Of a stretch of 52,207 nucleotides of DNA, positions 16,887-25,704 are shown piece after piece. The stretch is from Coriobacteriales bacterium (GTDB lineage: Bacteria > Actinomycetota > Coriobacteriia > Coriobacteriales > UBA8131). Both the position numbers and the translations under genes were made by a program. The stretch lies in contig JAITOC010000057.1 in assembly GCA_031290175.1 (NCBI GenBank), positions 1 to 52,207 on the forward strand, given 5' to 3'. Position 1 is the first letter of the stretch. Each line of letters begins with the position of its first letter. The notes under the pieces are model-generated. The model searched no databases. It was not told the origin of the DNA and saw nothing but the letters and a program-made list of their open reading frames with translations.

Positions 16887-16967
16887 AAGCTATTACAAAA
16901 CGGCAATCAGCCAGGGCTTTACAGAGTGCGGGGATCGGGTTCCCGCTCTACACCGATGAGGATGATG

Positions 16968-18068
16968 ATGGAAGATCTGCGTGATGCGATAGAACGACTC
17001 GATACCCGCCTAGTGGAGGCTGAGCAGTATCTCCACCTCGTGGACAGGCGCACACAGCTTGCTGAACTGGAAAAGACCTTCTCGGAACCCAATTTCTGGG
17101 ATGACCAGCAACGCGCCAGTAAACTTTCGAAGCAGGCGTCGGACATACGTTCAGATATCACCTCTTATGAGGAGGCAGCCGCGCTGCTTGAGGATGCGCG
17201 CGTTGCCAATGAACTTGCGCTCTCCGAGGAGGACGAATCCTTTGCCGTTGAGGCCGAGCAGGCCATCGCCCAGCTCACGCATCGTATCGATACGCTCGAG
17301 CTCGCGTCCTGGTTCTCTGGGGAGTTCGATGCCGGCGATGCCATCGTCAGCGTGAATCCTGGCCAAGGAGGGCTTGAGGCGCAGGATTGGGCGGACATGC
17401 TCTTCAAGATGTATACGCGGTATTCTCAGCGTAACGGCTGGAAAGTCGAGGTGCTTGATGCGCCGAGCGGCGAGGTCATCGGCATCGACCACGCCACCTT
17501 TATCGTGAGCGGACATAATGCCTACGGCATGCTTAGAGCCGAGCAGGGCGTGCACCGCCTCGTGCGCATCTCGCCAACCGACGTGAAGCAGCGCCGTCAG
17601 ACCACCTTTGCCGGGGTGGAGGTGCTGCCCGTGCTGCCCGATGATATCGAGGTCGAGATCAAGGACGCAGACCTGCGCATCGACGTCTATCGTTCGAGCG
17701 GACCGGGGGGGCAGAGCGTTAACACGACCGACTCTGCGGTGCGCATCACCCACCTGCCAACAAACACCGTCGTCACCTGTCAGAATGAGAAGTCACAGCT
17801 GCAAAACAAAGAAGCAGCGATGAAGATCCTCCGTGCACGTCTCTACGAGATAGAACAGGCAAAGCGCGAAGCAGAACTTGAGGAGCTGCGCGGCCCTCGT
17901 GCTGAAGCCTCATGGGGAAACCAGATCCGCAACTACGTTCTCTATCCGTATCAACTGGTAAAAGATGTGCGTACGGGGGTCGAGACGGGCAATGTCGATA
18001 CGGTGCTCGATGGTGACCTTGATCAATTCATCGTGGCATTTCTGAGACAACAAGCGACGAAGAGGTGA
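16968..18068 (+). CDS. prfB: Peptide chain release factor 2
   Basis: About 366 residues. ATG 16968 is best placed after GATGAGG; in-frame ATGs at 16956, 16962 and 16965 and a GTG at 16926 are alternatives. RF2 reads UGA and UAA stop codons and triggers peptide release; SGPGGQSVNTTDSAV contains the catalytic GGQ. There is no programmed +1 frameshift: the frame runs on through AEQYLHLVDRR, where many bacteria carry an in-frame UGA. The stop-recognition tripeptide reads SPT (RISPTDVKQRRQTTF) instead of the usual RF2 SPF. UGA ends many genes in this window, so the factor must still read it. Confidence 0.95.
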   Translation: MEDLRDAIERLDTRLVEAEQYLHLVDRRTQLAELEKTFSEPNFWDDQQRASKLSKQASDIRSDITSYEEAAALLEDARVANELALSEEDESFAVEAEQAIAQLTHRIDTLELASWFSGEFDAGDAIVSVNPGQGGLEAQDWADMLFKMYTRYSQRNGWKVEVLDAPSGEVIGIDHATFIVSGHNAYGMLRAEQGVHRLVRISPTDVKQRRQTTFAGVEVLPVLPDDIEVEIKDADLRIDVYRSSGPGGQSVNTTDSAVRITHLPTNTVVTCQNEKSQLQNKEAAMKILRARLYEIEQAKREAELEELRGPRAEASWGNQIRNYVLYPYQLVKDVRTGVETGNVDTVLDGDLDQFIVAFLRQQATKR

Positions 18069-18072
18069 CAGC

Positions 18073-18960
18073 ATGAGAGATTCGTGCAACTTTGAAGCGG
18101 TGCAGGCAAAGGTAGCTGCGCTTCGCACAGACATCGTGCGGATGATCACCGCAGCGGGCAGCGGGCATCCTGGGGGTTCGCTTTCTGCCGTCGAGATCAT
18201 GGCGACCCTCTACTTTGGGGGCGTGCTCAACTACGATGCGGAAAACCCGAAGGCGGAGGCGCGCGACCGCTTTATCCTGAGCAAAGGTCATGCCGCTCCG
18301 GTGCTGTATGCCACGCTCGCCAATGCCGGGTATTTCCCGCGCGAGGAGCTGACCACGCTTCGCGCGTTTGGGTCACGCCTTCAGGGGCATCCTGACAGCC
18401 TGAAGCTCCCCGGTGTCGAGGTTTCCACGGGCTCCCTCGGTCAGGGGCTCTCCATCTCATCCGGTCTCGCCTATGCTCTCGCATTCCCTGCGAGCGCACA
18501 AAGCCCGACCGTATTCACCCTCCTTGGCGATGGCGAACTGCAGGAGGGTCAGGTCTGGGAGGCAGCTATGTTCGCGGCTCACTATCGCCTGAGCAACCTT
18601 GTGGCCATCATCGACAACAATGAGCTCCAGATTGATGGAGCAGTCTCCGAGGTCATGGACGTGAGGGATATCTCCGCGAAGCTCAGTTCGTTTGGGTGGT
18701 ATGTCCTTGAGGCCGACGGCCACGATGTGAGGGCGCTTTACAAAGAGCTGACCACGGCAAAGGCTCACAAAGAAGGCCCTGCTGTCGTTGTCGCTCACAC
18801 GGTTAAAGGCAAAGGCGTCAGCTTCATGGAAAACCAATGCGGCTGGCACGGCAAGGCTCCCAATGCCGAGCAGTGCGCCGCAGCCCTGGACGAGTTGTGC
18901 GCGCCGGGCGAGGCGGCGCTCTCAGTATCAGACAGGCCCGCTGACCGGGAGGTGGTGTGA
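18073..18960 (+). CDS. Transketolase, N-terminal (thiamine diphosphate) subunit
   Basis: 295 residues, starting 4 nt after prfB. It is the first half of a split transketolase, the two-carbon-unit transferase of the pentose phosphate pathway. Visible are the N-terminal GHPGGSLSAVEIMATLYF, the substrate-phosphate region SKGHAAPVLYA, STGSLGQGLS, and the ThDP/Mg-binding GDGELQEGQVWEA ... IIDNNELQIDG. It lacks the pyrimidine-binding domain, which is supplied by the next gene. The stop at 18960 abuts or slightly overlaps the next start, which fits equal synthesis of both subunits. Confidence 0.95.
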   Translation: MRDSCNFEAVQAKVAALRTDIVRMITAAGSGHPGGSLSAVEIMATLYFGGVLNYDAENPKAEARDRFILSKGHAAPVLYATLANAGYFPREELTTLRAFGSRLQGHPDSLKLPGVEVSTGSLGQGLSISSGLAYALAFPASAQSPTVFTLLGDGELQEGQVWEAAMFAAHYRLSNLVAIIDNNELQIDGAVSEVMDVRDISAKLSSFGWYVLEADGHDVRALYKELTTAKAHKEGPAVVVAHTVKGKGVSFMENQCGWHGKAPNAEQCAAALDELCAPGEAALSVSDRPADREVV

Positions 18961-18962
18961 GG

Positions 18963-19895
18963 ATGAGCGAGAAGAAAGCAACCCGCGCTGCCTTTGGCGA
19001 GACCTTGGTCGAGCTTTTGTATGAGGGCGTGGATGTCTATGCGGTCGATGCCGACCTCTCTGGCTCTACGACGACGGCCAAACTGGCTGCGGTTGCACCT
19101 GAGCGGCACCTCAACGTGGGTATTGCTGAGCAGAATATGATTGACGTTGCCGCCGGTCTCTCTCTTGCGGGCAAGACTGTGTTTACGGGGTCGTTTGCCG
19201 TGTTTGGCACCGGACGTGTCTATGATCAGATCCGCAATACCGTGTGCTACACGAAGCTCAACGTGAAAATAACGCCGACCCACGCCGGAATCAGCGTCGG
19301 CTCCGATGGCGGCAGCCATCAAATGATCGAGGATATAGCGCTCATGCGGGCGCTGCCCAACATGCGCGTCCTCGTGCCGGCGGATTTCAACTCCACCAAG
19401 GCGGCGCTTCGCATCGCAGCCGCTACGCCGGGGCCCTTCTACGTGCGCATGGGTCGCGCGAACGTGCCCAGTTTGTATCCGGACACCGGGGGCTTCGAGC
19501 TCGGTCGGGCGCGCATCCTCCGCGAGGGCTGTGACGTGACCATCGTGGCGTGCGGGGTCGAGGTCTATCTTGCGCTTGAGGCTGCTGAGCTTCTTGCTGC
19601 CGAGGGCATCCAGGCCGAGGTCATCGACGCCTTCTCTCTCAAGCCACTTGACGCTGCAACCATCCTCGCTTCGGCGCGGAAAACCGGGTTTGTCGTCACT
19701 GCAGAAGAACACTCGGTCATCGGTGGCCTTGGCGAGGCGACCGCCGCGCTTCTTGCGGAGAACCCCGGGGTTGCCGTAAAGCCACTGAGGCGCATAGGCG
19801 TTCAGGATCGGTTTGGAACCTCGGGCGAATTCGAGGAGTTGTTCAGGGAATACGGGCTTGACGCTCAGGCCATCCATGATGTTGTGGTAGAATAG
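18963..19895 (+). CDS. Transketolase, C-terminal (pyrimidine-binding) subunit
   Basis: 310-312 residues. A GTG at 18957 overlaps the preceding stop, and ATG 18963 follows; GGGAGG sits 4 or 10 nt ahead, so either is possible and ATG is preferred here. The pyrimidine domain includes the conserved catalytic-Glu segment NVGIAEQNMIDVAAGLSLAGK. The C-terminal domain follows (VIDAFSLKPLDAATI, TAEEHSVIGGLGEA). It works only with the N-terminal subunit upstream. The two-gene form is common in Firmicutes, Coriobacteria and archaea. Confidence 0.95.
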   Translation: MSEKKATRAAFGETLVELLYEGVDVYAVDADLSGSTTTAKLAAVAPERHLNVGIAEQNMIDVAAGLSLAGKTVFTGSFAVFGTGRVYDQIRNTVCYTKLNVKITPTHAGISVGSDGGSHQMIEDIALMRALPNMRVLVPADFNSTKAALRIAAATPGPFYVRMGRANVPSLYPDTGGFELGRARILREGCDVTIVACGVEVYLALEAAELLAAEGIQAEVIDAFSLKPLDAATILASARKTGFVVTAEEHSVIGGLGEATAALLAENPGVAVKPLRRIGVQDRFGTSGEFEELFREYGLDAQAIHDVVVE

Positions 19896-19999
19896 AAGCG
19901 TCATATGCTCTACAGCGCCTGGAGTTGCGTGTTTAGCGAGACACTACCCTGGGATACAAGACTCCAGCAGAAAATGATCACTAAACGAACGGAGAGATA

Positions 20000-21283
20000 G
20001 TGACAGACGAGAATCAGGCGTGGGTTTCAGCAAACCCGCCACAGACCTCGCAACCGGAGCCGATAGCAGCACCGTCAGGCACAAACTCACAGACCACAAT
20101 CCAGCAGGCGAAAGCGGAAGCTGATTTGCGCGCCCAGTACCTCGTGGATGAGTTGATTGCCCAAAGCACGACGCTCGGTTCGCCGATACCCGAGGTAAAG
20201 ATCACAACACCAGCTTCGCAGGAGGCGGCGGTTGTGTCTCCGGCAAGCGTTGCACCCCCCCCAGCAGCTCCACCCGCGCAAACTGAGCCGGTAGCCGTCC
20301 GGGTCGAGGCGCCTGCTCCCGCATCCGCATCTGCTCCCGTCGCGAGCACGACAGCATCAATGCCTGCACCCGTCGCTTTCGCGGAGACTTCAGCGGTGCC
20401 TGCACCGGCATCGGGAAGCGCTTTAGCAACAACTCTGCCTGAGACTACGGTTGCACCCGCAGCGGAGCAGGGTTCAACCATGTCTATCCCTGAGGTGGCT
20501 CCTGTTGAACCTGTCACACCGGTCTATGATGGAACGGTGTCCGCAGGAAGATTGGGCACACAGAGACCCCGCTCACAGAGTGGCAGACCCGTCATCGTCT
20601 TCGACCACCTCACCAAAGCGTACCCCACGCAGCCGAATAAACCGGCGCTGTCCGGTGTGACGCTTGAGGTCTTTCCAGGAGAGTTCATCTTCCTCGTCGG
20701 CCATTCCGGCTCGGGCAAATCGACCTTCATCCGTCTGATAAACCGTGAACTCACCGCCACAAACGGTAGGCTTATCGTTGCAGGTGAAGATCTCGTTCGG
20801 ATGCGCAACTGGCGCGTTCCCTATCTGCGCCGCAACATCGGCTGTGTCTTTCAGGACTTCAAGTTGCTCCCAAACAAGACGGCGTTTGAGAATGTCGCCT
20901 TTGCGCTCGAGGTCATCGGCAAGTCAAAACACATAATCCGCACTCAGGTGCCCGAGGTTTTGCGATTGGTCGGTCTCGATGAGAAGCTTGACCAGTACCC
21001 CGATCAGCTCTCTGGCGGTGAACAGCAGCGCGTTTCTATCGCGCGCGCTATCGTGAATCGTCCACCGCTGCTCATCTGCGATGAGCCGACGGGCAATCTC
21101 GATCCGCAGACCTCACTTGGTATCATGCGCCTGCTCGACCGCATCAACCGTACCGGCACGACTATCCTGGTGGCCACGCACGACCGAGAGATGGTCGACT
21201 CGCTCCGCAAGCGCGTCGTTGCCCTCGAAAACGGCTGCCTTATCCGCGATGAGGAGAAGGGGGTGTACGGTCTCGATGCGTAA
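20000..21283 (+). CDS. ftsE: Cell-division ABC ATPase FtsE with long N-terminal extension
   Basis: 427 residues from GTG 20000, preceded by GGAGAG. The C-terminal ~230 residues are a normal FtsE: Walker A GHSGSGKST, Q-loop FQDFKLLPNKTA, signature LSGGEQQRVSIARA, Walker B LLICDEPTGNLD and the switch His in ATHDRE. With FtsX it gates peptidoglycan hydrolases at the septum. Residues 1-~195 are an Ala/Pro/Val-rich low-complexity tract that normal FtsE proteins (about 220-230 residues) lack. No start with a ribosome binding site is evident nearer the ATPase domain. The gene overlaps ftsX by 8 nt. Confidence 0.92.
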   Translation: MTDENQAWVSANPPQTSQPEPIAAPSGTNSQTTIQQAKAEADLRAQYLVDELIAQSTTLGSPIPEVKITTPASQEAAVVSPASVAPPPAAPPAQTEPVAVRVEAPAPASASAPVASTTASMPAPVAFAETSAVPAPASGSALATTLPETTVAPAAEQGSTMSIPEVAPVEPVTPVYDGTVSAGRLGTQRPRSQSGRPVIVFDHLTKAYPTQPNKPALSGVTLEVFPGEFIFLVGHSGSGKSTFIRLINRELTATNGRLIVAGEDLVRMRNWRVPYLRRNIGCVFQDFKLLPNKTAFENVAFALEVIGKSKHIIRTQVPEVLRLVGLDEKLDQYPDQLSGGEQQRVSIARAIVNRPPLLICDEPTGNLDPQTSLGIMRLLDRINRTGTTILVATHDREMVDSLRKRVVALENGCLIRDEEKGVYGLDA

Positions 21284-22190
21284 TATCTGGCATTTCATAC
21301 GCGAGGCGCTCAGCAACTCGAAGAAGAACTTCTCCACGACTCTTGGTGCCATCGTCACCATATTCCTGTCTTTGTTGATAATCGGTGTGTTTATGGTCTT
21401 CTCGCTCATCATCGAAAAGCTTATCGTCCAGGTGGAAAGCGACATCAACATCACCATCTTTCTGGCAGACGATGTCAACGCTGAGGATCTTGCAGCTTTC
21501 CAGGACTACATCCGCACCCTCCCCGGCGTCGACAAGGATGGCGTGCTCTATGTGTCTAAGGAGGATGCGCTCGAGAAGTTCAGGGAGCAGGCCGGCTCCG
21601 AGATCGTGGACGCACTCGATGGCAATCCTCTGCCTGCTTCGATTGAGATCAAGCTCTCGGATCCCGAGCAGGTTCAGGCGGTCGTTGACGAGATAATCCT
21701 CTATCCGGGCACCATGACCGTAATCGACCGACCGGACAATCAGAGTGAGTCGTTCAGGTATGGTGAAGAATATGTCGAGCGACTCATAGACATCGCGAAC
21801 ATCATCCGAACCATCAGCCTAGCACTCATTGTGCTCCTGGTTGTTGTTGCTCTCATCTTTATCAACAACACGATCCGCCTTGCCATCCTCGCGCGGCGGA
21901 AGGAGATCGCCATCATGCGTCTCGTTGGTGCCTCCAATGGCTTCATCCGCGGACCCTACCTCATGGAGGGTGCACTGCAGGCTGCTATCGGAGCCGGGCT
22001 TGCGATAGGGACGATTTCCTTTGCCTGTGGCTATCTCCTCCCAAAGATACAAGAATCGACCATCCGGTGGCTGCCGCTTGACTTCACCTCTTTGGATCTC
22101 GGTTTGATCTATCTGATTTTGCTGGGTGTGGGGCTCATAATCGGTCTGTTCGGCTCGTTCTTCTCGGTACGACGCCATCTTAAGGTGTAG
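21276..22190 (+). CDS. ftsX: Cell-division membrane protein FtsX
   Basis: 304 residues from ATG 21276, inside the end of ftsE (8-nt overlap, translational coupling). The longer frame opening at 21081 is only the overlap with ftsE. An N-terminal TM (TTLGAIVTIFLSLLIIGVFMVFSLI) leads the extracellular domain that contacts hydrolase partners (IKLSDPEQVQAVVDEI). Three C-terminal TMs carry the FtsX permease fold (ARRKEIAIMRLVGASNGFIRGPYLMEG). FtsX is the membrane half of FtsEX and relays ATP hydrolysis to periplasmic or cell-wall hydrolases. The CtpA-like protease begins 2 nt later. Confidence 0.95.
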   Translation: MRNIWHFIREALSNSKKNFSTTLGAIVTIFLSLLIIGVFMVFSLIIEKLIVQVESDINITIFLADDVNAEDLAAFQDYIRTLPGVDKDGVLYVSKEDALEKFREQAGSEIVDALDGNPLPASIEIKLSDPEQVQAVVDEIILYPGTMTVIDRPDNQSESFRYGEEYVERLIDIANIIRTISLALIVLLVVVALIFINNTIRLAILARRKEIAIMRLVGASNGFIRGPYLMEGALQAAIGAGLAIGTISFACGYLLPKIQESTIRWLPLDFTSLDLGLIYLILLGVGLIIGLFGSFFSVRRHLKV

Positions 22191-22191
22191 C

Positions 22192-23565
22192 ATGGGGGAG
22201 CAATTTCCTCCGGAGCAACGCCCTCCGTATCCTCCAAATCCTCCCTTTGGAGGGGAGGAGCAGCGTCCTTCACATAAGGCGCCCAGACAACTGGGTGCCT
22301 TTTTGCTCGGTGTCTTGCTCGCCCTTGCCCTCTTTGCCAGTGGCAACTTGTTTGCTGAGCTGGGGATCGTCAATCTTGGCACTGTCCTCGGCTTTCAGGA
22401 TGCACGGGTCAACGGCTCACCTGACGGCGACAAGGGTGTTTCACTGGTGCAGGTTCCCGCGCGTGTGCAGGAGGCTGCCACGATACTTGAGGCTGACGCG
22501 CTCCACGAGTTCACGCAGGAGGAGATCGACCGGGCAACCGACAGCGCCGTCTCTGGTCTGATCGAGGCCAGCGGCGATCCCTACGCAATCTATTACAGCG
22601 CCGCCGACTACGAGCAATACCTGCGCGACTCGAGTGGTGAATACGGTGGCATCGGTGTCACACTGACTGACGACGAAGGGGCGGTGACCGTAACGGAGGT
22701 ATTCTCCGACTCGCCAGCCGAGGAGGCCGGGGTTATCGCGGGTGACACCATAATCGCAATCGACGGCGTTCGTAAGGAATGGACGACCGAAGAGGCGGTT
22801 GGAGCTATTCGTCGCGAGGAGGGCACGTCGGTCACGCTTGTTTGGGGGCGCGAAGATGGTGAGCGTGAGACCACCATGACTTTGCGTGCCATCATCGTGC
22901 CGATCGTCACGACACACCTCCTTGAGGTGGATGGAGCCAAAGTTGGATACCTTTCCCTCGGCCGTTTTACTATGGACTGCGCCGATGACCTGCGTCGAGC
23001 AATCGAGGATTTCGAGGCTCTTGGTGTCGATGGCTACATCCTTGATCTACGGGGCAATCCAGGAGGCTTTCTGGTGGCAGCCATCGGTGTGACCTCACTG
23101 TTCGTGCCCGAAGGTGTGGTTTTGCAAATCGAGGATCACGAGGGCATCGTGACAAAGAAGGTCACGGGCAAGATGGCCACCGATAAGCCGGTCGTTGTGC
23201 TCGTCGATGGGAATTCAGCTTCTGCATCTGAGATTGTCGCGGGCGCGTTCAAGGACTATGGGCGTGCTACCATCGTGGGGGAGACAACCTATGGCAAGGG
23301 AACCGTCCAGGATGTTGTGATGCTGAGCTGGGGGGGCGCTATCCGCTTCACAGTCGCGCATTATCTGAGTCCTCTGGGTCATACGATAGACAAAGTGGGG
23401 GTGGTGCCCGATGTCGAGGTCACCTACAAGGCACCAGAGGTTCCCGAGGATATGAAATTGACAGATAGATTAGCACATTCTCTCTCAAATGATGCCTACG
23501 TCTATGAGCGTGGTTGGGACAATCAGCTCGATAGTGCCCTCAGTGTCTTCATATCGGAACCATAA
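22192..23565 (+). CDS. S41 C-terminal processing peptidase with PDZ domain
   Basis: 457 residues. A Pro-rich cytoplasmic N-terminus precedes one TM (FLLGVLLALALFASGNLFA), so the protease domain is extracytoplasmic. A PDZ domain (GGIGVTLTDDEGAVTVTEVF ... GDTIIAIDG) selects substrate C-termini. The S41 catalytic Ser lies in NSASASE (~342) and the Lys in YGKGTVQ (~369). It resembles CtpA/CtpB/Prc. The position next to ftsEX suggests action on division or cell-wall factors, as for CtpB-type proteases; this is inference. Confidence 0.93.
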   Translation: MGEQFPPEQRPPYPPNPPFGGEEQRPSHKAPRQLGAFLLGVLLALALFASGNLFAELGIVNLGTVLGFQDARVNGSPDGDKGVSLVQVPARVQEAATILEADALHEFTQEEIDRATDSAVSGLIEASGDPYAIYYSAADYEQYLRDSSGEYGGIGVTLTDDEGAVTVTEVFSDSPAEEAGVIAGDTIIAIDGVRKEWTTEEAVGAIRREEGTSVTLVWGREDGERETTMTLRAIIVPIVTTHLLEVDGAKVGYLSLGRFTMDCADDLRRAIEDFEALGVDGYILDLRGNPGGFLVAAIGVTSLFVPEGVVLQIEDHEGIVTKKVTGKMATDKPVVVLVDGNSASASEIVAGAFKDYGRATIVGETTYGKGTVQDVVMLSWGGAIRFTVAHYLSPLGHTIDKVGVVPDVEVTYKAPEVPEDMKLTDRLAHSLSNDAYVYERGWDNQLDSALSVFISEP

Positions 23566-25618
23566 AAAAAGGCGAAAGCCGAGCCCTGTCAGTGCTGGTG
23601 TCATCCACATCGCACGGAGGGGCTATGGTTTCGTGGACACACCCGAGGGTGAGTATTTCGTGCTGCGCGGATACCTCCGTGGTGCCATGGACGGCGATCT
23701 TGTCGAGGTCGTGCGCCTGCGTAGTCTGGAAGCACGAAGACGTCAGCAGATGCGTAAGCCAAGCACTCAGAACCCCCGACCAGGCGGCGGCGTTGGAGAT
23801 CGTGAGATGCTCGGCGGCGTACGACGCGTTATCGAACGCGCGCATACGACGGTTGTGGGAACCTTGCGTCTTGAGAACGGCCTTGGGGTTGTCATCCCCC
23901 AGGATGAGCGCATCCAGCACGACATCTTCATCGACCTGCGGACTCCCGGTAAGCAGGCAGATGAAGGGGCTATCGTTGTCGTGCGCATCACAACCTATCC
24001 CAGCAAGCTCGAATGTGCCTCTGGTTATATCGAGGAGGTCGTGGGGCATGAGACTGACCAAGGGATGGACATTGAGGTCATCATCCGCAAACATGGCCTT
24101 GAGACCGTCTTTTCTGCCGCCGCGCTTGAAGAGGCAGAAGCGGTTTGTCAGTCTGCGGGCACCCCTGAGGGGGCGGAGGCGTTCGGAGCGTCTGGAGTTC
24201 CTGGAGTACCTGGAACGCCCAGAGCGTACGAAGCTCAGCTCATACGCCGGGACCTGCGGGAGCGTTTTGTCTTTACGATCGACCCAGCTGACGCACGTGA
24301 TTTTGACGATGCGCTCTCAGTCGATTATCTTGACGGAAAGATGCGCCTGGGGGTGCACATCGCCGATGTCTCCGCTTACGTACCCTGGAACAGCGCGCTC
24401 GACCTGGATGCACGCCGTCGCGCCACGAGCGTCTACCTGCCCGACCGCGTTATCCCGATGCTGCCGCCCGCGCTCTCTGATGACCTCTGTTCCCTCAAGC
24501 CCCATGAGGACCGCCTGGCGTTCACGGTCGATATGCTCATGCGCAATGACGGAAGTGTCGAGAGCGCCGAGTTTTATCCCTCAATCATCCACTCGTCTGT
24601 GCGCCTGAGCTACGACGAGGTGCAGGAGCTCTTGGGCGCAAAGACCTCTGCGGCAGCCGCAGCGGCACCAGCAGCTCTTATCGGCGCACTCAATAAACTC
24701 ACCAAGAAGCTCGCCCGCAGACGGGAACAGCGGGGCGCTATCGACTTCGAGGGCACTGAGGCAAAGGTGGTGCTTGATGAGAGTGGGCACCCCGTAGCCG
24801 TTAACCTCCGCACAAAGACCGAGGCCACCTCACTGGTAGAGGAATCCATGATTCTCGCAAACGAGCAGATTGCGGCCTTTATGCTTGCTGCTGCAGCGCC
24901 GATGGTCTATCGCATCCACGATGAGCCTTACCCAGCAGCGCTTATCGATTTGCTCCCCACGTTGCAGGAGTTCGGCTATGCGATGCAGAGGGCACCCCAG
25001 ACATCTTTGGATATACAGGCGATCATCAGGCAAAGCAAGGGCAAGCCTGAACACACCCTTATCAGCACGCTCCTGCTGCGATCCATGAAACGAGCGCGTT
25101 ATGCACCCGTGTTCACCACCCACTACGGACTCGCCTCTGAGGCATACACACACTTTACCTCACCGATTCGCCGCTATCCCGATCTCATGGTGCACCGGCT
25201 TTTGCGCTACCTGCTGGCAGGGGAGCAGCCGCCCGAGGACATGTTGAAGCAGCTTGAGTGGATAAGCGCGCACGCATCCGAGATGGAACGTGAGGCAGAG
25301 CACGCCTCCTTTGAGGCAACCGCCCTCAAGCTGCGCGAATACCTCGCTCCCCTGGTGGGAGAGCGGTTCTCGGGAATCATCAGCGGCATCAACAGCTACG
25401 GTTTTTATGTGCGTGAGAATACGACAACGGCCGAAGGCTTTGTCGCTTGCGAGAGCCTTCCCGAGGGCTTTGCATACGACCCGGCGCGGTACCGCTATCA
25501 CCACGCAGACTTCCGCCAAAGCTATCGCCTGGGACAACCGGTCTCCGTCCTGCTTAAGGCAGTCGATCTCTCCCGGGGAAGCCTTGTGTTTGAGGTCATG
25601 GCGGCAACGAGCCTCTGA
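23543..25618 (+). CDS. rnr: Ribonuclease R (RNB-family 3'-5' exoribonuclease)
   Basis: About 691 residues if GTG 23543 is the start; the frame is open back to ATG 23489, and no candidate has a clear ribosome binding site. All overlap the end of the protease gene, so translation is probably coupled. A basic N-terminus (KKRRKPSP) and OB-fold (GVIHIARRGYGFVDTPEGEYF) are followed by the RNB catalytic core (DPADARDFDDALSVD, with the metal-binding Asp residues; HFTSPIRRYPDLMVHR) and a C-terminal S1-type domain. RNase R degrades structured RNA and, with tmRNA-SmpB, non-stop mRNA. smpB and ssrA lie close downstream. Confidence 0.93.
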   Translation: MSSYRNHKKRRKPSPVSAGVIHIARRGYGFVDTPEGEYFVLRGYLRGAMDGDLVEVVRLRSLEARRRQQMRKPSTQNPRPGGGVGDREMLGGVRRVIERAHTTVVGTLRLENGLGVVIPQDERIQHDIFIDLRTPGKQADEGAIVVVRITTYPSKLECASGYIEEVVGHETDQGMDIEVIIRKHGLETVFSAAALEEAEAVCQSAGTPEGAEAFGASGVPGVPGTPRAYEAQLIRRDLRERFVFTIDPADARDFDDALSVDYLDGKMRLGVHIADVSAYVPWNSALDLDARRRATSVYLPDRVIPMLPPALSDDLCSLKPHEDRLAFTVDMLMRNDGSVESAEFYPSIIHSSVRLSYDEVQELLGAKTSAAAAAAPAALIGALNKLTKKLARRREQRGAIDFEGTEAKVVLDESGHPVAVNLRTKTEATSLVEESMILANEQIAAFMLAAAAPMVYRIHDEPYPAALIDLLPTLQEFGYAMQRAPQTSLDIQAIIRQSKGKPEHTLISTLLLRSMKRARYAPVFTTHYGLASEAYTHFTSPIRRYPDLMVHRLLRYLLAGEQPPEDMLKQLEWISAHASEMEREAEHASFEATALKLREYLAPLVGERFSGIISGINSYGFYVRENTTTAEGFVACESLPEGFAYDPARYRYHHADFRQSYRLGQPVSVLLKAVDLSRGSLVFEVMAATSL

Positions 25619-25704
25619 TATGCTACAATCGCTGCACTTCACCTGAACCAAAACGCCTGCCGAGGGACGAAGCCGGACGCAGGCTCTGATGAAAGGAACG
25701 ACCC

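Noticed and set aside
16968-17060. Programmed +1 frameshift in prfB
   Set aside because: The frame is continuous through the region where the UGA would be; no stop codon is present, so no frameshift is needed.
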